From assembly GCF_003014495.1 (NCBI RefSeq), contig NZ_PYGC01000011.1:62001-126000 (forward strand): a stretch of 64,000 nt of DNA, written 5' to 3'. A model generated the notes under the pieces. The model did not search any database. It was not told the origin of the DNA and was given only the letters and a program-made list of their open reading frames with translations. Below, piece by piece: positions 42,966-52,626 of this stretch (position 1 is its first letter; each line of letters opens with the position of its first letter). Origin of the DNA: Prolixibacter denitrificans. Lineage in GTDB: Bacteria > Bacteroidota > Bacteroidia > Bacteroidales > Prolixibacteraceae. The position numbers and the translations under genes are program-made.

Positions 42966-45323
42966 ATGATTAATAAACAGTTCATGAAACACTCTCCTAT
43001 GTACATGAGAAAAATCCATTTATTTCTATCGATTGGAATTTTGCTTTTTATCGGGCAGGGATTGAGCTTTGCATCCGTTCCACCAACATCAACAAAAAAA
43101 TATACGCAGTATGTCAATCCATTTATTGGAACTGGCTCTGTTGATAGCTTAAGCCTATCGGGAAGTAATTTTCCGGGCGCCTGCGCTCCTTTCGGATTGG
43201 TGCAGCTTAGTCCCGATACCCGCGAATATCCCGACGACCCTTGCAGCGGCTACGATTATAACGACAAAACCATTGTTGGTTTTAGCCATACGCATTTGAG
43301 TGGAACTGGTTGTCCCGATCTTTACGACTTTTTGTTCATGCCATACCAGGGGGACATTCAATGGCAATGCGGGAGCGATGACGGTAAGACAAAAGGATTT
43401 CGTTCGGCCTTCCGGCACGAAACCGAAAAAGCATATCCCGGTTATTACAGCGTCGTATTGGACGATTACAATATTAAGGCAGAACTCGCGGCTACCGAGC
43501 ATTGCGGAATGCACCGCTACACTTTCTCGAATACCGATCCGGTTCACCTGATGATTGACCTCGATCATTCGTTGGTTCGGAATAGTCCGTATCGCTATTG
43601 CAAAATTATCGAAGCCCAGGCCCGCGTGGTCGATTCGAAAACCATCGAAGGATACCGTATTATTTCAGGCTGGGCTCCGCTTCGGAAAGTGTATTTCCGG
43701 GCTGAATTTTCCCGTCCGTTCGATTCGCACGCTTTTAAAGCCGGAAGGAATATCTTTGAGAATATTCCGGTAGCCAATAATTCCAACTTGAAGTTGGTTT
43801 TGAATTTTGATAAAGACAATTCGCAACCGTTATCGGTCAAGGTGGGACTTTCGTCGGTATCAGCCGAAGGAGCCCGCGAGAATCTGAAGGCAGAGATAAA
43901 AGATTTCAATTTTGATGGGATTGTTGAGCAAACCAACGAAACCTGGAATAAGGAACTTTCCTGCGTTGATGTGGAAGGAACTCCCAAACAGAAACGTATT
44001 TTCTATACAGGGTTGTACCATTTGTTCATTCAGCCCAACAACATTGCCGACGTTTCGGGTGATTACCTGGCAACAGACAATAGTATCCGGCATGCGCCTG
44101 ATGGCAAACACTACAGCACCTTTTCGCTGTGGGATACCTATCGGGCCGCGCATCCGTTTTATACCATCGTTCAGCAGAAACGGACTGCAGCTTTTATTAA
44201 TTCGATGCTGCGCCAGTACGAAACGTATGGCTATTTGCCCATCTGGCAATTATGGGGGCAAGAGAATTACTGCATGATTGGTAACCACGCTATTCCGGTT
44301 ATCGTCGATGCCTTCTTCAAGGAAATTCCGGGAGTTGATTACCAGAAAGCTTATGAAGCTGTGAAGGCATCGTCGACGACCTCGCACAGGAATTCGCCGT
44401 TCAACATACTGGATAAGTATGGTTATTTCCCTGAAGATTTGCAGACCCAATCCGTTTCGCTGACACTCGAAATCGCTTACGATGACTGGTGCGTGGCGCA
44501 GATGGCAAAGAAACTCGGACATGAAAAAGACTATCAGTTTTTCCTGAATCGCTCCCATGATTATAAAAACCTGTTCGATAAATCCATCGGATTCTTCCGG
44601 GCAAAAGACAGCAAAGGCAACTGGATTGAACCATTTAATCCGCTGAAATATGGAGGCAATGGAGGTTTCCCATTCACCGAAGGAAATGCCTGGCAGTATT
44701 TGTGGTATGTTCCCCAGGATGTCTATTCGTTTATCGATATGATGGGAGGTGATAAGAAGTTTGTTGACAAGCTCGATACCTTCTTTACCCTCAATGCCAA
44801 GCCTGGAGATGTTAACGGAAATGCGTCAGGTTTTATTGGCCAGTATGCACACGGAAATGAACCAAGTCACCACATTGTCTACTTATACGACTTTGCCGGT
44901 GAACCATGGAAAGCTCAATTTTACAGCGCCAAAATTCAGAACGAATTGTACACCGACCGGCAATCGGGTTATTCTGGTAACGAGGATTGTGGTCAGATGT
45001 CGGCCTGGTACCTGTTTAGTTCGATGGGTTTTTATCCGGTCAATCCGGCCAACAGCGTTTTCTGTTTCGGTTCGCCACAACTGGCTAAAGCCACTATCAA
45101 TCTGGCTAGCGGGAAGCAATTTACGGTGACTACAAAAAATGCAGGAGGACAGAACATTTATATCCAGTCTGTCCGGTTGAACGGAAAACCGTATACGCAT
45201 TCCTATATTACTTATCAGGATATCATCTCCGGTGGTCAACTCGAATTTGTGATGGGGAAACGGCCGAATAAAAAATTTGGAACGGCCCCGAAAGACCGCC
45301 CTGTTTCTGTTTTAAGCTACTAA
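42966..45323 (+). CDS. GH92 family alpha-mannosidase, secreted
   Basis: A 785-aa enzyme. GH92 features run from the N-terminal beta-sandwich (YVNPFIGTGS, NFPGACAPFGLVQLSPDT, GFSHTHLSGTGC) to the (alpha/alpha)6 barrel (YHLFIQPN, FSLWDTYRAAHPFY, GNEPSHHIVYLYDF, GNEDCGQMSAWYLFSSMGFYPV). The GNEPSHH Glu and the NEDCGQ acidic pair correspond to the catalytic region of calcium-dependent inverting exo-alpha-mannosidases. The signal peptide starts best at the internal ATG 43005 (MRKIHLFLSIG); ATG 42966 would add 13 residues. It trims alpha-linked mannose from glycans taken up by the locus. Confidence 0.93.
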   Translation: MINKQFMKHSPMYMRKIHLFLSIGILLFIGQGLSFASVPPTSTKKYTQYVNPFIGTGSVDSLSLSGSNFPGACAPFGLVQLSPDTREYPDDPCSGYDYNDKTIVGFSHTHLSGTGCPDLYDFLFMPYQGDIQWQCGSDDGKTKGFRSAFRHETEKAYPGYYSVVLDDYNIKAELAATEHCGMHRYTFSNTDPVHLMIDLDHSLVRNSPYRYCKIIEAQARVVDSKTIEGYRIISGWAPLRKVYFRAEFSRPFDSHAFKAGRNIFENIPVANNSNLKLVLNFDKDNSQPLSVKVGLSSVSAEGARENLKAEIKDFNFDGIVEQTNETWNKELSCVDVEGTPKQKRIFYTGLYHLFIQPNNIADVSGDYLATDNSIRHAPDGKHYSTFSLWDTYRAAHPFYTIVQQKRTAAFINSMLRQYETYGYLPIWQLWGQENYCMIGNHAIPVIVDAFFKEIPGVDYQKAYEAVKASSTTSHRNSPFNILDKYGYFPEDLQTQSVSLTLEIAYDDWCVAQMAKKLGHEKDYQFFLNRSHDYKNLFDKSIGFFRAKDSKGNWIEPFNPLKYGGNGGFPFTEGNAWQYLWYVPQDVYSFIDMMGGDKKFVDKLDTFFTLNAKPGDVNGNASGFIGQYAHGNEPSHHIVYLYDFAGEPWKAQFYSAKIQNELYTDRQSGYSGNEDCGQMSAWYLFSSMGFYPVNPANSVFCFGSPQLAKATINLASGKQFTVTTKNAGGQNIYIQSVRLNGKPYTHSYITYQDIISGGQLEFVMGKRPNKKFGTAPKDRPVSVLSY

Positions 45324-45324
45324 A

Positions 45325-47577
45325 ATGAGTGTGATGAAAATATTGAAAGGCTGGCTTATTGGAATTTTTGTTTTAATGGCTGGATGTGTTGCTCAGGTTC
45401 AGGAACAGGGATCTGCAGTCAAATCGCCGGTTGATTATGTCAATCCGTACATGGGAAACATCAGTCATTTGCTGGTACCCACATATCCTACCATACACTT
45501 GCCCAATAGCTTGTTGCGTGTTTATCCTGAGAGGGCCGATTATACGAGTGTCCGGCTCCACGGTTTGCCACTCGAAGTAACGAGTCATCGTGGTGTTTCG
45601 GCGTTTAATCTGAGCCCTTTTCAGGAAAACCCGAAGGATGTAAAGCCGGTTATTTCCTTTTCATACGATCAGGAGAAGATTACACCTTATTCCTATTCGG
45701 TTTATCTCGATGAAGCACAAATCGATGTTGATTTTGCTGTGTCGCATCAATCGGCCATGTATGCTTTGAAGTTTGAACAACAGGAAGCGCCTGGAATAAT
45801 TTTGAATTCGCTCAACGGCGGAATGAAATGGGACGGGAAAGCCATTTCCGGCTGGCAGCTGATTGGAAACGATACGCGCGTTTTTCTGTATCTCGTTCCG
45901 AATGAAAAGCCGGAAAACGTTTCGGTTCTGAAGGATGGCAAAATGCTTACTGCTTCCGACGCCTTGGGGAAAAATGCCTGTTTGGTATTGAACTTCCCGA
46001 AAGGCAAAACAGAATTGCAGGTGCACTATGGTATTTCGTTTATCAGTGCCGAACAGGCCGAGAAGAACTTGAAGCGCGAGGTCGCCGGGAAAACTGTAGC
46101 CGAAATTCAGGCGGAAGGACGAAAAATTTGGAATGAAGCGCTTGGCAAAATTGAAGTTCAGGGTGGAACGGAAAATGAGAGGACTGTTTTCTACACATCG
46201 CTCTACCGTTGTTACGAACGTCCCGTTTGTATTTCGGAAGACGGACGTTATTACAGCGCGTTCGATCACCGGGTGCATTCGGATAACGGACGGCCGTTTT
46301 ATACTGATGACTGGATTTGGGATTCGTACCGGGCGTTGCACCCATTGCGGATTCTGGTCAATCCCGAAAGGGAAAATGATATTCTGCATTCATTTGTATT
46401 GATGGCCGAACAAATGCCACACATGTGGATGCCGACTTTCCCCGAAATTACCGGTGATAGCCGCCGCATGAATTCCAATCATGGTGTTGCATCAGTTTTG
46501 GACGCTTACCGGAAAGGGCTGCATGGTTTTGATTTGGAAAAGGCCTTCGAAGCGTGTAAAAAAGGAATTACAGAGAAAACGTTGGCGCCGTGGTCCGGGA
46601 AGCCGGCGGGTGCATTATCGGCTTTTTATCAGAAGCATGGTTACATTCCCGCGCTGAAGCCGGGCGAAAAAGAGATGATTCCGGAAGTAAATTCGTTCGA
46701 GCGCCGGCAAGCTGTAGCAGTTACGTTGGGGACGGCTTATGACGAATGGTGTTTGTCGCAACTGGCCGATACGCTGGGGAAGGAAGCTGACGCTACTCGC
46801 TTTCTGAAAGCTTCGTTCAACTACAGGAATCTGTACAATCCTGAAACGCAGTTTTTCCATCCGAAAGATGCTGAAGGGAAGTTCATCGAACCATTTGATT
46901 ATCGCTTTTCAGGCGGTGTTGGAGTTCGCGATTATTATGACGAAAACAACGGCTGGACGTATCGTTGGGATGTTCAACATAATATTCCTGATTTGATTCA
47001 CCTGATGGGCGGGAAAAAGGCGTTTGCTCAAAACCTTGACGCTTTGTTTACCACGCCTATGGGCAGAGGAAAACGGGAATTCTATACGCAGCTGCCCGAC
47101 CAAACCGGAAATGTGGGACAGTTTACCATGGCCAACGAGCCATCGCTCCATATTCCCTACCTGTACAATTATGCCGGACAGCCCTGGAAAACGCAAAAAT
47201 TGGTTCGTGCTCTTTTGCATGAGTGGTTTCGAAACGATTTGATGGGCGTTCCCGGCGATGAAGACGGCGGTGGTTTATCCTCGTTTGTTGTGTTCTCTTC
47301 GATGGGCTTTTATCCGGTTACGCCGGGAAAACCTGTCTACAGCATCGGAAGTCCGCTGTTTACCAATGTGAAAATTCATCTGGCGAACGGAAAAACATTT
47401 GAGCTGGAAGCGAAAAATACTTCCGATGAAAACAAATATATCCAGTCGGCAACGCTCAATGGAAAACCATTGGACGAACCCGTTCTAAATCATTCGGATT
47501 TAATGAACGGCGCCAAACTGGTACTAGTCATGGGCAACCGGGCTAACCGTAATTGGGGTGCTCACCAAAAGCCATAA
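45325..47577 (+). CDS. GH92-related glycosidase lipoprotein
   Basis: A 750-aa protein starting 1 bp after the first GH92 gene. The lipobox MAGC (about residue 19-22) predicts a lipoprotein. The catalytic half matches GH92 (WDSYRALHPL, ANEPSLHIPYLYNYAG, GDEDGGGLSSFVVFSSMGFYPV). The N-terminal sandwich is diverged, with no GTG/FPGA motif: NPYMGNISHLLVPTYPTIHLPN replaces it. In the last motif the usual Q of NEDxGQ is G. It may act on a different mannoside linkage from its neighbour. The operon ends in a clear terminator. Confidence 0.87.
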   Translation: MSVMKILKGWLIGIFVLMAGCVAQVQEQGSAVKSPVDYVNPYMGNISHLLVPTYPTIHLPNSLLRVYPERADYTSVRLHGLPLEVTSHRGVSAFNLSPFQENPKDVKPVISFSYDQEKITPYSYSVYLDEAQIDVDFAVSHQSAMYALKFEQQEAPGIILNSLNGGMKWDGKAISGWQLIGNDTRVFLYLVPNEKPENVSVLKDGKMLTASDALGKNACLVLNFPKGKTELQVHYGISFISAEQAEKNLKREVAGKTVAEIQAEGRKIWNEALGKIEVQGGTENERTVFYTSLYRCYERPVCISEDGRYYSAFDHRVHSDNGRPFYTDDWIWDSYRALHPLRILVNPERENDILHSFVLMAEQMPHMWMPTFPEITGDSRRMNSNHGVASVLDAYRKGLHGFDLEKAFEACKKGITEKTLAPWSGKPAGALSAFYQKHGYIPALKPGEKEMIPEVNSFERRQAVAVTLGTAYDEWCLSQLADTLGKEADATRFLKASFNYRNLYNPETQFFHPKDAEGKFIEPFDYRFSGGVGVRDYYDENNGWTYRWDVQHNIPDLIHLMGGKKAFAQNLDALFTTPMGRGKREFYTQLPDQTGNVGQFTMANEPSLHIPYLYNYAGQPWKTQKLVRALLHEWFRNDLMGVPGDEDGGGLSSFVVFSSMGFYPVTPGKPVYSIGSPLFTNVKIHLANGKTFELEAKNTSDENKYIQSATLNGKPLDEPVLNHSDLMNGAKLVLVMGNRANRNWGAHQKP

Positions 47578-47620
47578 TTATTTTTCAAGCGAAAGCTTGT
47601 CCTAATCACCAAAGCTTGAT

Positions 47621-47655
47621 AAAGGACTGTCTTGACAGGGACAGTCCTTTTCTTT
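47621..47655 (+). terminator. Intrinsic terminator of the mannosidase genes
   Basis: A perfect 10-bp stem AAAGGACTGT (47621-47630)/ACAGTCCTTT (47641-47650) with a 10-nt loop and a following T-rich tract, 44 bp after the GH92 stop. Confidence 0.88.
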
Positions 47656-47784
47656 TGAATGTCGAGGGAGTGGCTAGTAACCTGCATTTTTTTTTTTCAA
47701 CAGTAAGTAATTTCATCCTTATTCAGACTGAATAGAAGCCGGACAAATTCGTTACCTTTAGACGAAATTTTAAATGCTGAATCC

Positions 47785-48933
47785 ATGAAGAAAAATATCT
47801 TTCTCTTGTTACTGGCCGGTGTGGCTGCGTTGGCCGGACCAGCAAAGGGCGTGGCTCAGGAAAACTCTAAATCAGGTATGATGTTTTATATCGGAACTTA
47901 CACTGACGGGAGCGATAGTAAAGGAATTTATCGCTGCGAGCTTGACCCGAAAACGGGACAACTGGAGAACTACGCATTGGCCGGAGTTTCAGTTAATCCA
48001 TCTTTCGTTACGTTAACACCTGATGGTAATTACCTGCTGGCTGTTCAGGAAAAAAATACGGCAGTCGGAAATACCCAGGGTTATATCGAATCTTTTGCGG
48101 TAGATGAAACTACCGGCAATCTGGAAGCTATCAATAAAGAACCCAGCGGCGGTGCGGATCCCTGTTTTGTGAGCGTGAACCCGGAAGGTTTTGCGTTAAC
48201 AGCTAATTATTCCAGCGGAAGCGTGGGGCTTTTTCAATTGGATGGAGACGGAACGATAAGCAAGGCGCTGGATGTTAGTCAGCACGAAGGGCACGGTCCC
48301 AATGTAAACCGTCAGAAAGGACCCCATGCGCACAGTTCGTATTTCGGGCCCGGTGGAAAACGAATCTTCGCTGCCGATTTGGGAACTGACGACGTGTATG
48401 TTTACCGCCTCGATGCCGATAAAGGGAAACTGGTGCCATGCAAAACGCCAAAAATTCCGATGGCTCCGGGGGCGGGGCCACGTCACATTGCTTTTGGTCC
48501 TAATGGACAAAATATGTACGTGATTAGCGAAATGGGCTGTACGGTTACCCGCGTGGCAATGAAACCGGATGGCACCTTTGCTGTAAAAGAATCGGTTTCT
48601 ACACTTCCTAAAGGATACGACGGAGAAAATACCTGTGCCGAAATAGCTATTTCGCCTGACGGAAAATACCTTTATGCTTCCAATCGCGGATTAGACAACA
48701 TCGTTATTTATTCAATTAATCCGGAAAACGGGAAATTGACGGAAAAAGGAACCGAATCGGTGAGAGGAAAGACACCGCGGAATTTTACATTGTCTCCCGA
48801 TGGTAAATTCCTGTTGGTTGCCAATCAGAACAGCGATAACATTGTGGCATTCCGCCGTAATCCGGAAACAGGAATGCTCACCTATACCAGCGAAACTAAT
48901 GCGCCAAAACCGGTTTGCCTTCTATTCCGGTAA
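47785..48933 (+). CDS. Lactonase family beta-propeller protein (6-phosphogluconolactonase-like), secreted
   Basis: A 382-aa protein with a signal peptide (1-25, ending GVAQ) and the YbhE/lactonase seven-blade propeller: FYIGTYTDGSDSKGIYRCELD, PSFVTLTPDGNYLLAVQE, GPHAHSSYFGPGGKRIFAADLGTDDVYVY, GPRHIAFGPNGQNMYVISE and SPDGKFLLVANQNSDNIVAF as segments. The known relative hydrolyses 6-phosphogluconolactone in the cytoplasm, but the export signal argues for another sugar lactone in the periplasm. It is separate from the mannan genes by a terminator. Confidence 0.88.
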   Translation: MKKNIFLLLLAGVAALAGPAKGVAQENSKSGMMFYIGTYTDGSDSKGIYRCELDPKTGQLENYALAGVSVNPSFVTLTPDGNYLLAVQEKNTAVGNTQGYIESFAVDETTGNLEAINKEPSGGADPCFVSVNPEGFALTANYSSGSVGLFQLDGDGTISKALDVSQHEGHGPNVNRQKGPHAHSSYFGPGGKRIFAADLGTDDVYVYRLDADKGKLVPCKTPKIPMAPGAGPRHIAFGPNGQNMYVISEMGCTVTRVAMKPDGTFAVKESVSTLPKGYDGENTCAEIAISPDGKYLYASNRGLDNIVIYSINPENGKLTEKGTESVRGKTPRNFTLSPDGKFLLVANQNSDNIVAFRRNPETGMLTYTSETNAPKPVCLLFR

Positions 48934-48954
48934 ACCGAAGATAAATAAGATCAC

Positions 48955-48990
48955 AAAAGGCTGAACAATTGAATGTTCAGCCTTTTTGTT
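48955..48990. terminator. Intrinsic terminator, convergent region
   Basis: A perfect 13-bp stem AAAAGGCTGAACA (48955-48967)/TGTTCAGCCTTTT (48974-48986) with a 6-nt loop and flanking T tracts. It follows the lactonase gene and lies 116 bp from the end of the convergent RRM gene. Confidence 0.9.
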
Positions 48991-49105
48991 TTCTAACCTG
49001 TCGTTTTGTTATTAATCAATAAATTTGAATGCGTTCAACGGAAAGTCCATAATGCCCGCATTCGGCGCCAATATAAGGAAAATTGTACTGAATCCAAGCG
49101 AAACC

Positions 49106-49408
49106 TCAGTGACGCGGACGGAAATTACCCCTTTGTTCATAACCTCCGGAACGGCGGGGACGGGCCTTTTTCTCGGTAGCCAGGTTGACAATCACTTTTC
49201 GCCCGTTAATCTCAGAGCCATTCAATGATTGGACGGCCTGTTCACCTTCCTCGTCATTAGGCATTTCAATAAAACCAAAGCCTTTGCTACGACCGGAAAA
49301 CTTGTCCATAATAATCTTCACGGAGTCAACCGCACCATAAGCTTCAAAAACACTTCGTAATTCATCTTCTGTTACATCGTACTGAAGACTGCCAACATAA
49401 ATATTCAT
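49106..49408 (-). CDS. RNA-binding protein with one RRM domain
   Basis: A 100-aa protein. RNP2 is IYVGSL (3-8) and RNP1 is SKGFGFIEM (about 41-49), both intact, giving a canonical RRM at residues 2-78. The tail KKARPRRSGGYEQRGNFRPRH is basic and Arg/Gly-rich. Such proteins are abundant in Bacteroidota and bind RNA, probably affecting mRNA translation or stability. Confidence 0.93.
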   Translation of the reverse strand: MNIYVGSLQYDVTEDELRSVFEAYGAVDSVKIIMDKFSGRSKGFGFIEMPNDEEGEQAVQSLNGSEINGRKVIVNLATEKKARPRRSGGYEQRGNFRPRH

Positions 49409-49721
49409 TTCATGGTAGTTTTAGTTAGACGATGTATAAGTTACGGAGTTTTATGCTTCGTATGCCATATTATTAAAAGTTTATGTATAGAATGCAGGAA
49501 GATAGAATCAGACGCGATAAAAATCATGCTCATTGCAGAATGAATCAACTAGTTTTAAAACGAGCTGATTGATGGCGTTTTTGTGGGCATTCCGGGTTGC
49601 AGGTGGTTTTGAGATCCTGAATTGGGGGGAGAACGAACTCAATGGAGGCTACATCTGTTGTAGATTACAAATGCCGAAGAGCACAAATGAGAGATTGTCG
49701 TATTAAAAAAATAGATACCAA
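49409..49721. other. 313-bp divergent intergenic region, nothing recognised
   Basis: Promoters for the RRM gene (-) and transaldolase (+) must lie here, but no convincing TAnnTTTG box, hairpin or open frame was found. Confidence 0.5.
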
Positions 49722-50678
49722 ATGAATTTACTGGAACAATTAAAAAAAGTAACAACCGTAGTAGCCGATACCGGAGACTTTGAGTCGATGAAGGAATTTA
49801 AGCCGCAGGATACAACGACCAATCCGTCGTTGATACTGGCAGCTACCGAAGATTCGAAGTACGATTCACTCATAGAGGATGCCGTGAAATATGCAAAAGA
49901 GCATGGCGGTAGCAAGGAAGAACAGTTGACCACCTGCATGGATAAGCTGTCGGTAAATTTTGGCCGGGAAATCCTGAAGATTGTTCCCGGTCGTGTTTCC
50001 ACGGAAGTGGATGCCCGCTTATCCTTTGACACGGCGGCGACGATTGAGAAAGCCCGCACACTGATTCGTTTGTACGACGAGGTGGGTATTAGCAAAGAAA
50101 AGGTGCTGATTAAAATTGCATCGACGTGGGAAGGAATTGAAGCAGCCCGCATATTGGAGCAGGAAGGAATTCATTGTAACCTGACCCTGCTGTTCAGTAT
50201 GCCGCAGGCCATTGCCTGTGCCGATGCAGGTGTTACGCTGGTTTCTCCTTTTGTGGGAAGGATTTACGACTGGTATAAAAAGGACCGGGGTGTGGATGAT
50301 ATTCCGGTAGAGGAAGATCCCGGTGTAGAGAGTGTGACCGACATTTTTACGTATTTCAAGAAATTTGGGTATCCGACTGAAATCATGGGAGCCAGTTTTC
50401 GCAAAGCGGAACAGATTATCGAGTTGGCGGGTTGTGATTTGCTGACTATTTCTCCTAAGTTACTGAAGGAACTGGGAAGCAAAGAAGGAACCCTCGAACG
50501 GAAACTTCGACCGGAAGATGCGAAAGATGCCGATATTGAAAAGATAACGCTGGACGAGAAATCTTTCCGCTGGATGCTGAACGAAGATGCGATGGGAACA
50601 GAAAAGCTGGCTGAAGGCATCCGGAAGTTTAGTGCCGATATCGTTAAGTTGGAGAAGAAAGTATCTGCCTTACTGTAA
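49722..50678 (+). CDS. tal: Transaldolase
   Basis: A 318-aa enzyme of the classical TalB class. Lys131 in [11 protein letters not shown] is the Schiff-base lysine; [27 protein letters not shown] in segments is the family start, and ISPKLLKEL and [22 protein letters not shown] the family end. It moves dihydroxyacetone units between sugar phosphates in the non-oxidative pentose phosphate pathway, in the cytoplasm. It is monocistronic with a terminator. Confidence 0.96.
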   Translation: MNLLEQLKKVTTVVADTGDFESMKEFKPQDTTTNPSLILAATEDSKYDSLIEDAVKYAKEHGGSKEEQLTTCMDKLSVNFGREILKIVPGRVSTEVDARLSFDTAATIEKARTLIRLYDEVGISKEKVLIKIASTWEGIEAARILEQEGIHCNLTLLFSMPQAIACADAGVTLVSPFVGRIYDWYKKDRGVDDIPVEEDPGVESVTDIFTYFKKFGYPTEIMGASFRKAEQIIELAGCDLLTISPKLLKELGSKEGTLERKLRPEDAKDADIEKITLDEKSFRWMLNEDAMGTEKLAEGIRKFSADIVKLEKKVSALL

Positions 50679-50703
50679 AATGTTTCATCAGAAAATATAA
50701 ATC

Positions 50704-50734
50704 AACCGGGTGGAAATAACCATCCGGTTTTTTT
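50704..50734 (+). terminator. Intrinsic terminator of the transaldolase gene
   Basis: A 10-bp stem AACCGGGTGG (50704-50713)/CCATCCGGTT (50720-50729) including one G-T pair, loop AAATAA, followed by a T run. Confidence 0.9.
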
Positions 50735-50796
50735 AGGTGAAAAATCCCTCGCCAAGCCGGTAGGAGAATTTCCATCGATAGACGCGCACTATCATA

Positions 50797-50830
50797 GAAA
50801 AGCCGGAATGAGCTTGGCTACATTCCGGCT
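50797..50830 (-). terminator. Intrinsic terminator of the coiled-coil lipoprotein gene
   Basis: A perfect 10-bp stem AGCCGGAATG (50801-50810)/CATTCCGGCT (50821-50830), with T-rich sequence following on the - strand. Confidence 0.85.
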
Positions 50831-50866
50831 AACTGATCGCTTTTTTCGCTGTTTGCGTTTTCTGAA

Positions 50867-51295
50867 TTACTTGTCGTTATCGAAAAATTCCTTGACGCTT
50901 TGGTTCAGATTATTCATATCCTGGTTAAACTGTGTCTTGAACTCTTCCCATTGTTCTTTGGTTTGATCGTTCAATTGATCTAAATCCGACTGCAGTTTAT
51001 CGCGTTGTGTTTCCAGTTTCTTCAAAGCTTCCTCTTTATCTTCGGATAGTTTATCTGATTGGTTGTCCATCTTGGCTTTAAGTTGGTCGATCTTCTGATT
51101 GGTCTGATCGAGCAATTCCTGGGCTTTGCTTTTCAAGTCAGCTTTCTTTTGTTCCAGGGTTTGATTCATCGATTGTGTAACATCTTTCATCTCCTGTTTC
51201 ACATCGTTGTTATCGTCTTTTTTCGGCTTTTGCTTGCAGGCCGATACCGAGCCAATCATCAGGATCAGCAATGCATAAATGGTAATACGTTTCAT
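50867..51295 (-). CDS. Coiled-coil lipoprotein, 142 aa
   Basis: Lipobox IGSVSAC with Cys20, then a highly charged, Leu-heptad helix over residues 30-135 (repeats such as LDQTNQKIDQLKAK and QRDKLQSDLDQLNDQTKEQ). It resembles the sll1863-like/apolipoprotein-type stress proteins. Unusually for this genome the start is preceded by a perfect AGGAGG at 51303-51308, 7 bases from the ATG, suggesting high translation. Probably an envelope protein; function unknown. Confidence 0.75.
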   Translation of the reverse strand: MKRITIYALLILMIGSVSACKQKPKKDDNNDVKQEMKDVTQSMNQTLEQKKADLKSKAQELLDQTNQKIDQLKAKMDNQSDKLSEDKEEALKKLETQRDKLQSDLDQLNDQTKEQWEEFKTQFNQDMNNLNQSVKEFFDNDK

Positions 51296-51542
51296 GTTTT
51301 ATCCTCCTGTTTTTGATCTTAATCTTAAAAATGGTTGGTAACCTTGCCGGATTAATCAATCACCAGCTACTCCCGTGAGGGAAGTTTCCGGTATAGGTTT
51401 CATCACTTATATATACAAGGGGAAATATCAGCCAGAATACGGCTAATTTACCAGGCAGGACGTAGGTGGGATTCCTGCTGTTCCGGTGAGCAAATATAAA
51501 AATTTGTATGAAAAACTCCGGATGGGAACCGGAGAAAATGCA

Positions 51543-51737
51543 CTATAAGCCTTCGATCTCTTTCCTGATTTCGGCTGCTATTTCTTCTTTCGTTTTGTTT
51601 AATTTCCTTTGCAGGCGACCCAATAGTTCATCTTCTTTGCCTTCCACAAAGGTCAAATCGTCTTCGGTCAAATCGCCATACTTCTGTTTCAGTCTTCCTT
51701 TCAATTCGTTCCAGTTTCCTTTAATCTTTAAATCCAT
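51543..51737 (-). CDS. CsbD-family stress-response protein
   Basis: A 64-aa protein with the CsbD signature [25 protein letters not shown] and a C-terminal [18 protein letters not shown] helix. CsbD proteins are small, hydrophilic and induced under general stress in many bacteria; the molecular role is unknown. The adjacent coiled-coil lipoprotein is probably part of the same stress response, although a 247-bp spacer separates them. Confidence 0.9.
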   Translation of the reverse strand: MDLKIKGNWNELKGRLKQKYGDLTEDDLTFVEGKEDELLGRLQRKLNKTKEEIAAEIRKEIEGL

Positions 51738-51879
51738 AATTTTTATTTTTTGTTGTTATTCGTATATCTTGCTTCTTCTCACTAGGTAGACAAATAACAC
51801 GGCGAATTGTTTGGTTATTTACCGCTTTTTTGCGGCTAACACCTTCAAAATAAATCAAATCATTAGCTATCCTGGAATT

Positions 51880-52494
51880 CTAGCCCACCTTTTCGGCAGT
51901 CAACGAGAAAAGCGGAAACTTCTGTGAATGACCGTCCCGTTTTCTCTCCAGCTCGTAAAAGATTTCGTAATGCACCGGGTTCATTCCGTGTTCCTTTAAC
52001 AGCCCCGACAGTTTATCTTTGTCAAAGCCCTTATGTCCGGTAAATCCACTACCGTGAAAACTGCCGTCTTCTTTTACCAAATCACCAATGCACAATTTTC
52101 CGCCCGGTTTCAGCAACCGATGGAACACCTGCAAAATATCCGGCAGCGAATCGATGTGGTGCATGGTCATCAAGGTATAAATGGCGTCGAACGGGCCAAT
52201 ATCCGGTGATGTTTCCAGTAAATCGACGTTCAGCGGAAAGAAGTGGGAGAGTTTTTCTTTCGCTATCTTCTCTTTCAACACGTCAATCATGCCTTCCGAA
52301 CTATCGACCAATACAATGGTGTCGAATGCTTCCTTTAGCTGGTAGCTGAGCAAGCCGGTTCCGGCTCCGAATTCCAGGGCACTCATTTTCGGTTTTGGGT
52401 GTATCTGTTCGATGATTGTTTTTGCGAAAGCGGCAGCTCTTTCTGTTTTTATCGGGTCGTCGTCCCAGGTGCGGGCGCGTTCATCAAATGACAT
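51880..52494 (-). CDS. Class I SAM-dependent methyltransferase
   Basis: A 204-aa protein. Motif I is ALEFGAGTGLLSYQL, motif II VLVDSSEGMIDVLKEK, motif III FDAIYTLMTMHHID and LKPGGKLCIGDLV. The short start MSFDERARTWDDDPIKTERA is typical of a Bacteroidota UbiE/tellurite-resistance-like subgroup. The acceptor is unknown. ATG 52494 is chosen over the upstream in-frame start at 52524. Confidence 0.9.
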   Translation of the reverse strand: MSFDERARTWDDDPIKTERAAAFAKTIIEQIHPKPKMSALEFGAGTGLLSYQLKEAFDTIVLVDSSEGMIDVLKEKIAKEKLSHFFPLNVDLLETSPDIGPFDAIYTLMTMHHIDSLPDILQVFHRLLKPGGKLCIGDLVKEDGSFHGSGFTGHKGFDKDKLSGLLKEHGMNPVHYEIFYELERKRDGHSQKFPLFSLTAEKVG

Positions 52495-52626
52495 GATTCT
52501 ATTCTTTTTAAATGTTTTTGACAACTGGTTTATTCAACGATTGCCATTCCGGTTTGTTCAGTAAATACAAGTTCATATCTACGAAATTTGCCGGAAAACA
52601 AAAGTCCGGTGCAAAATATACAGAAA

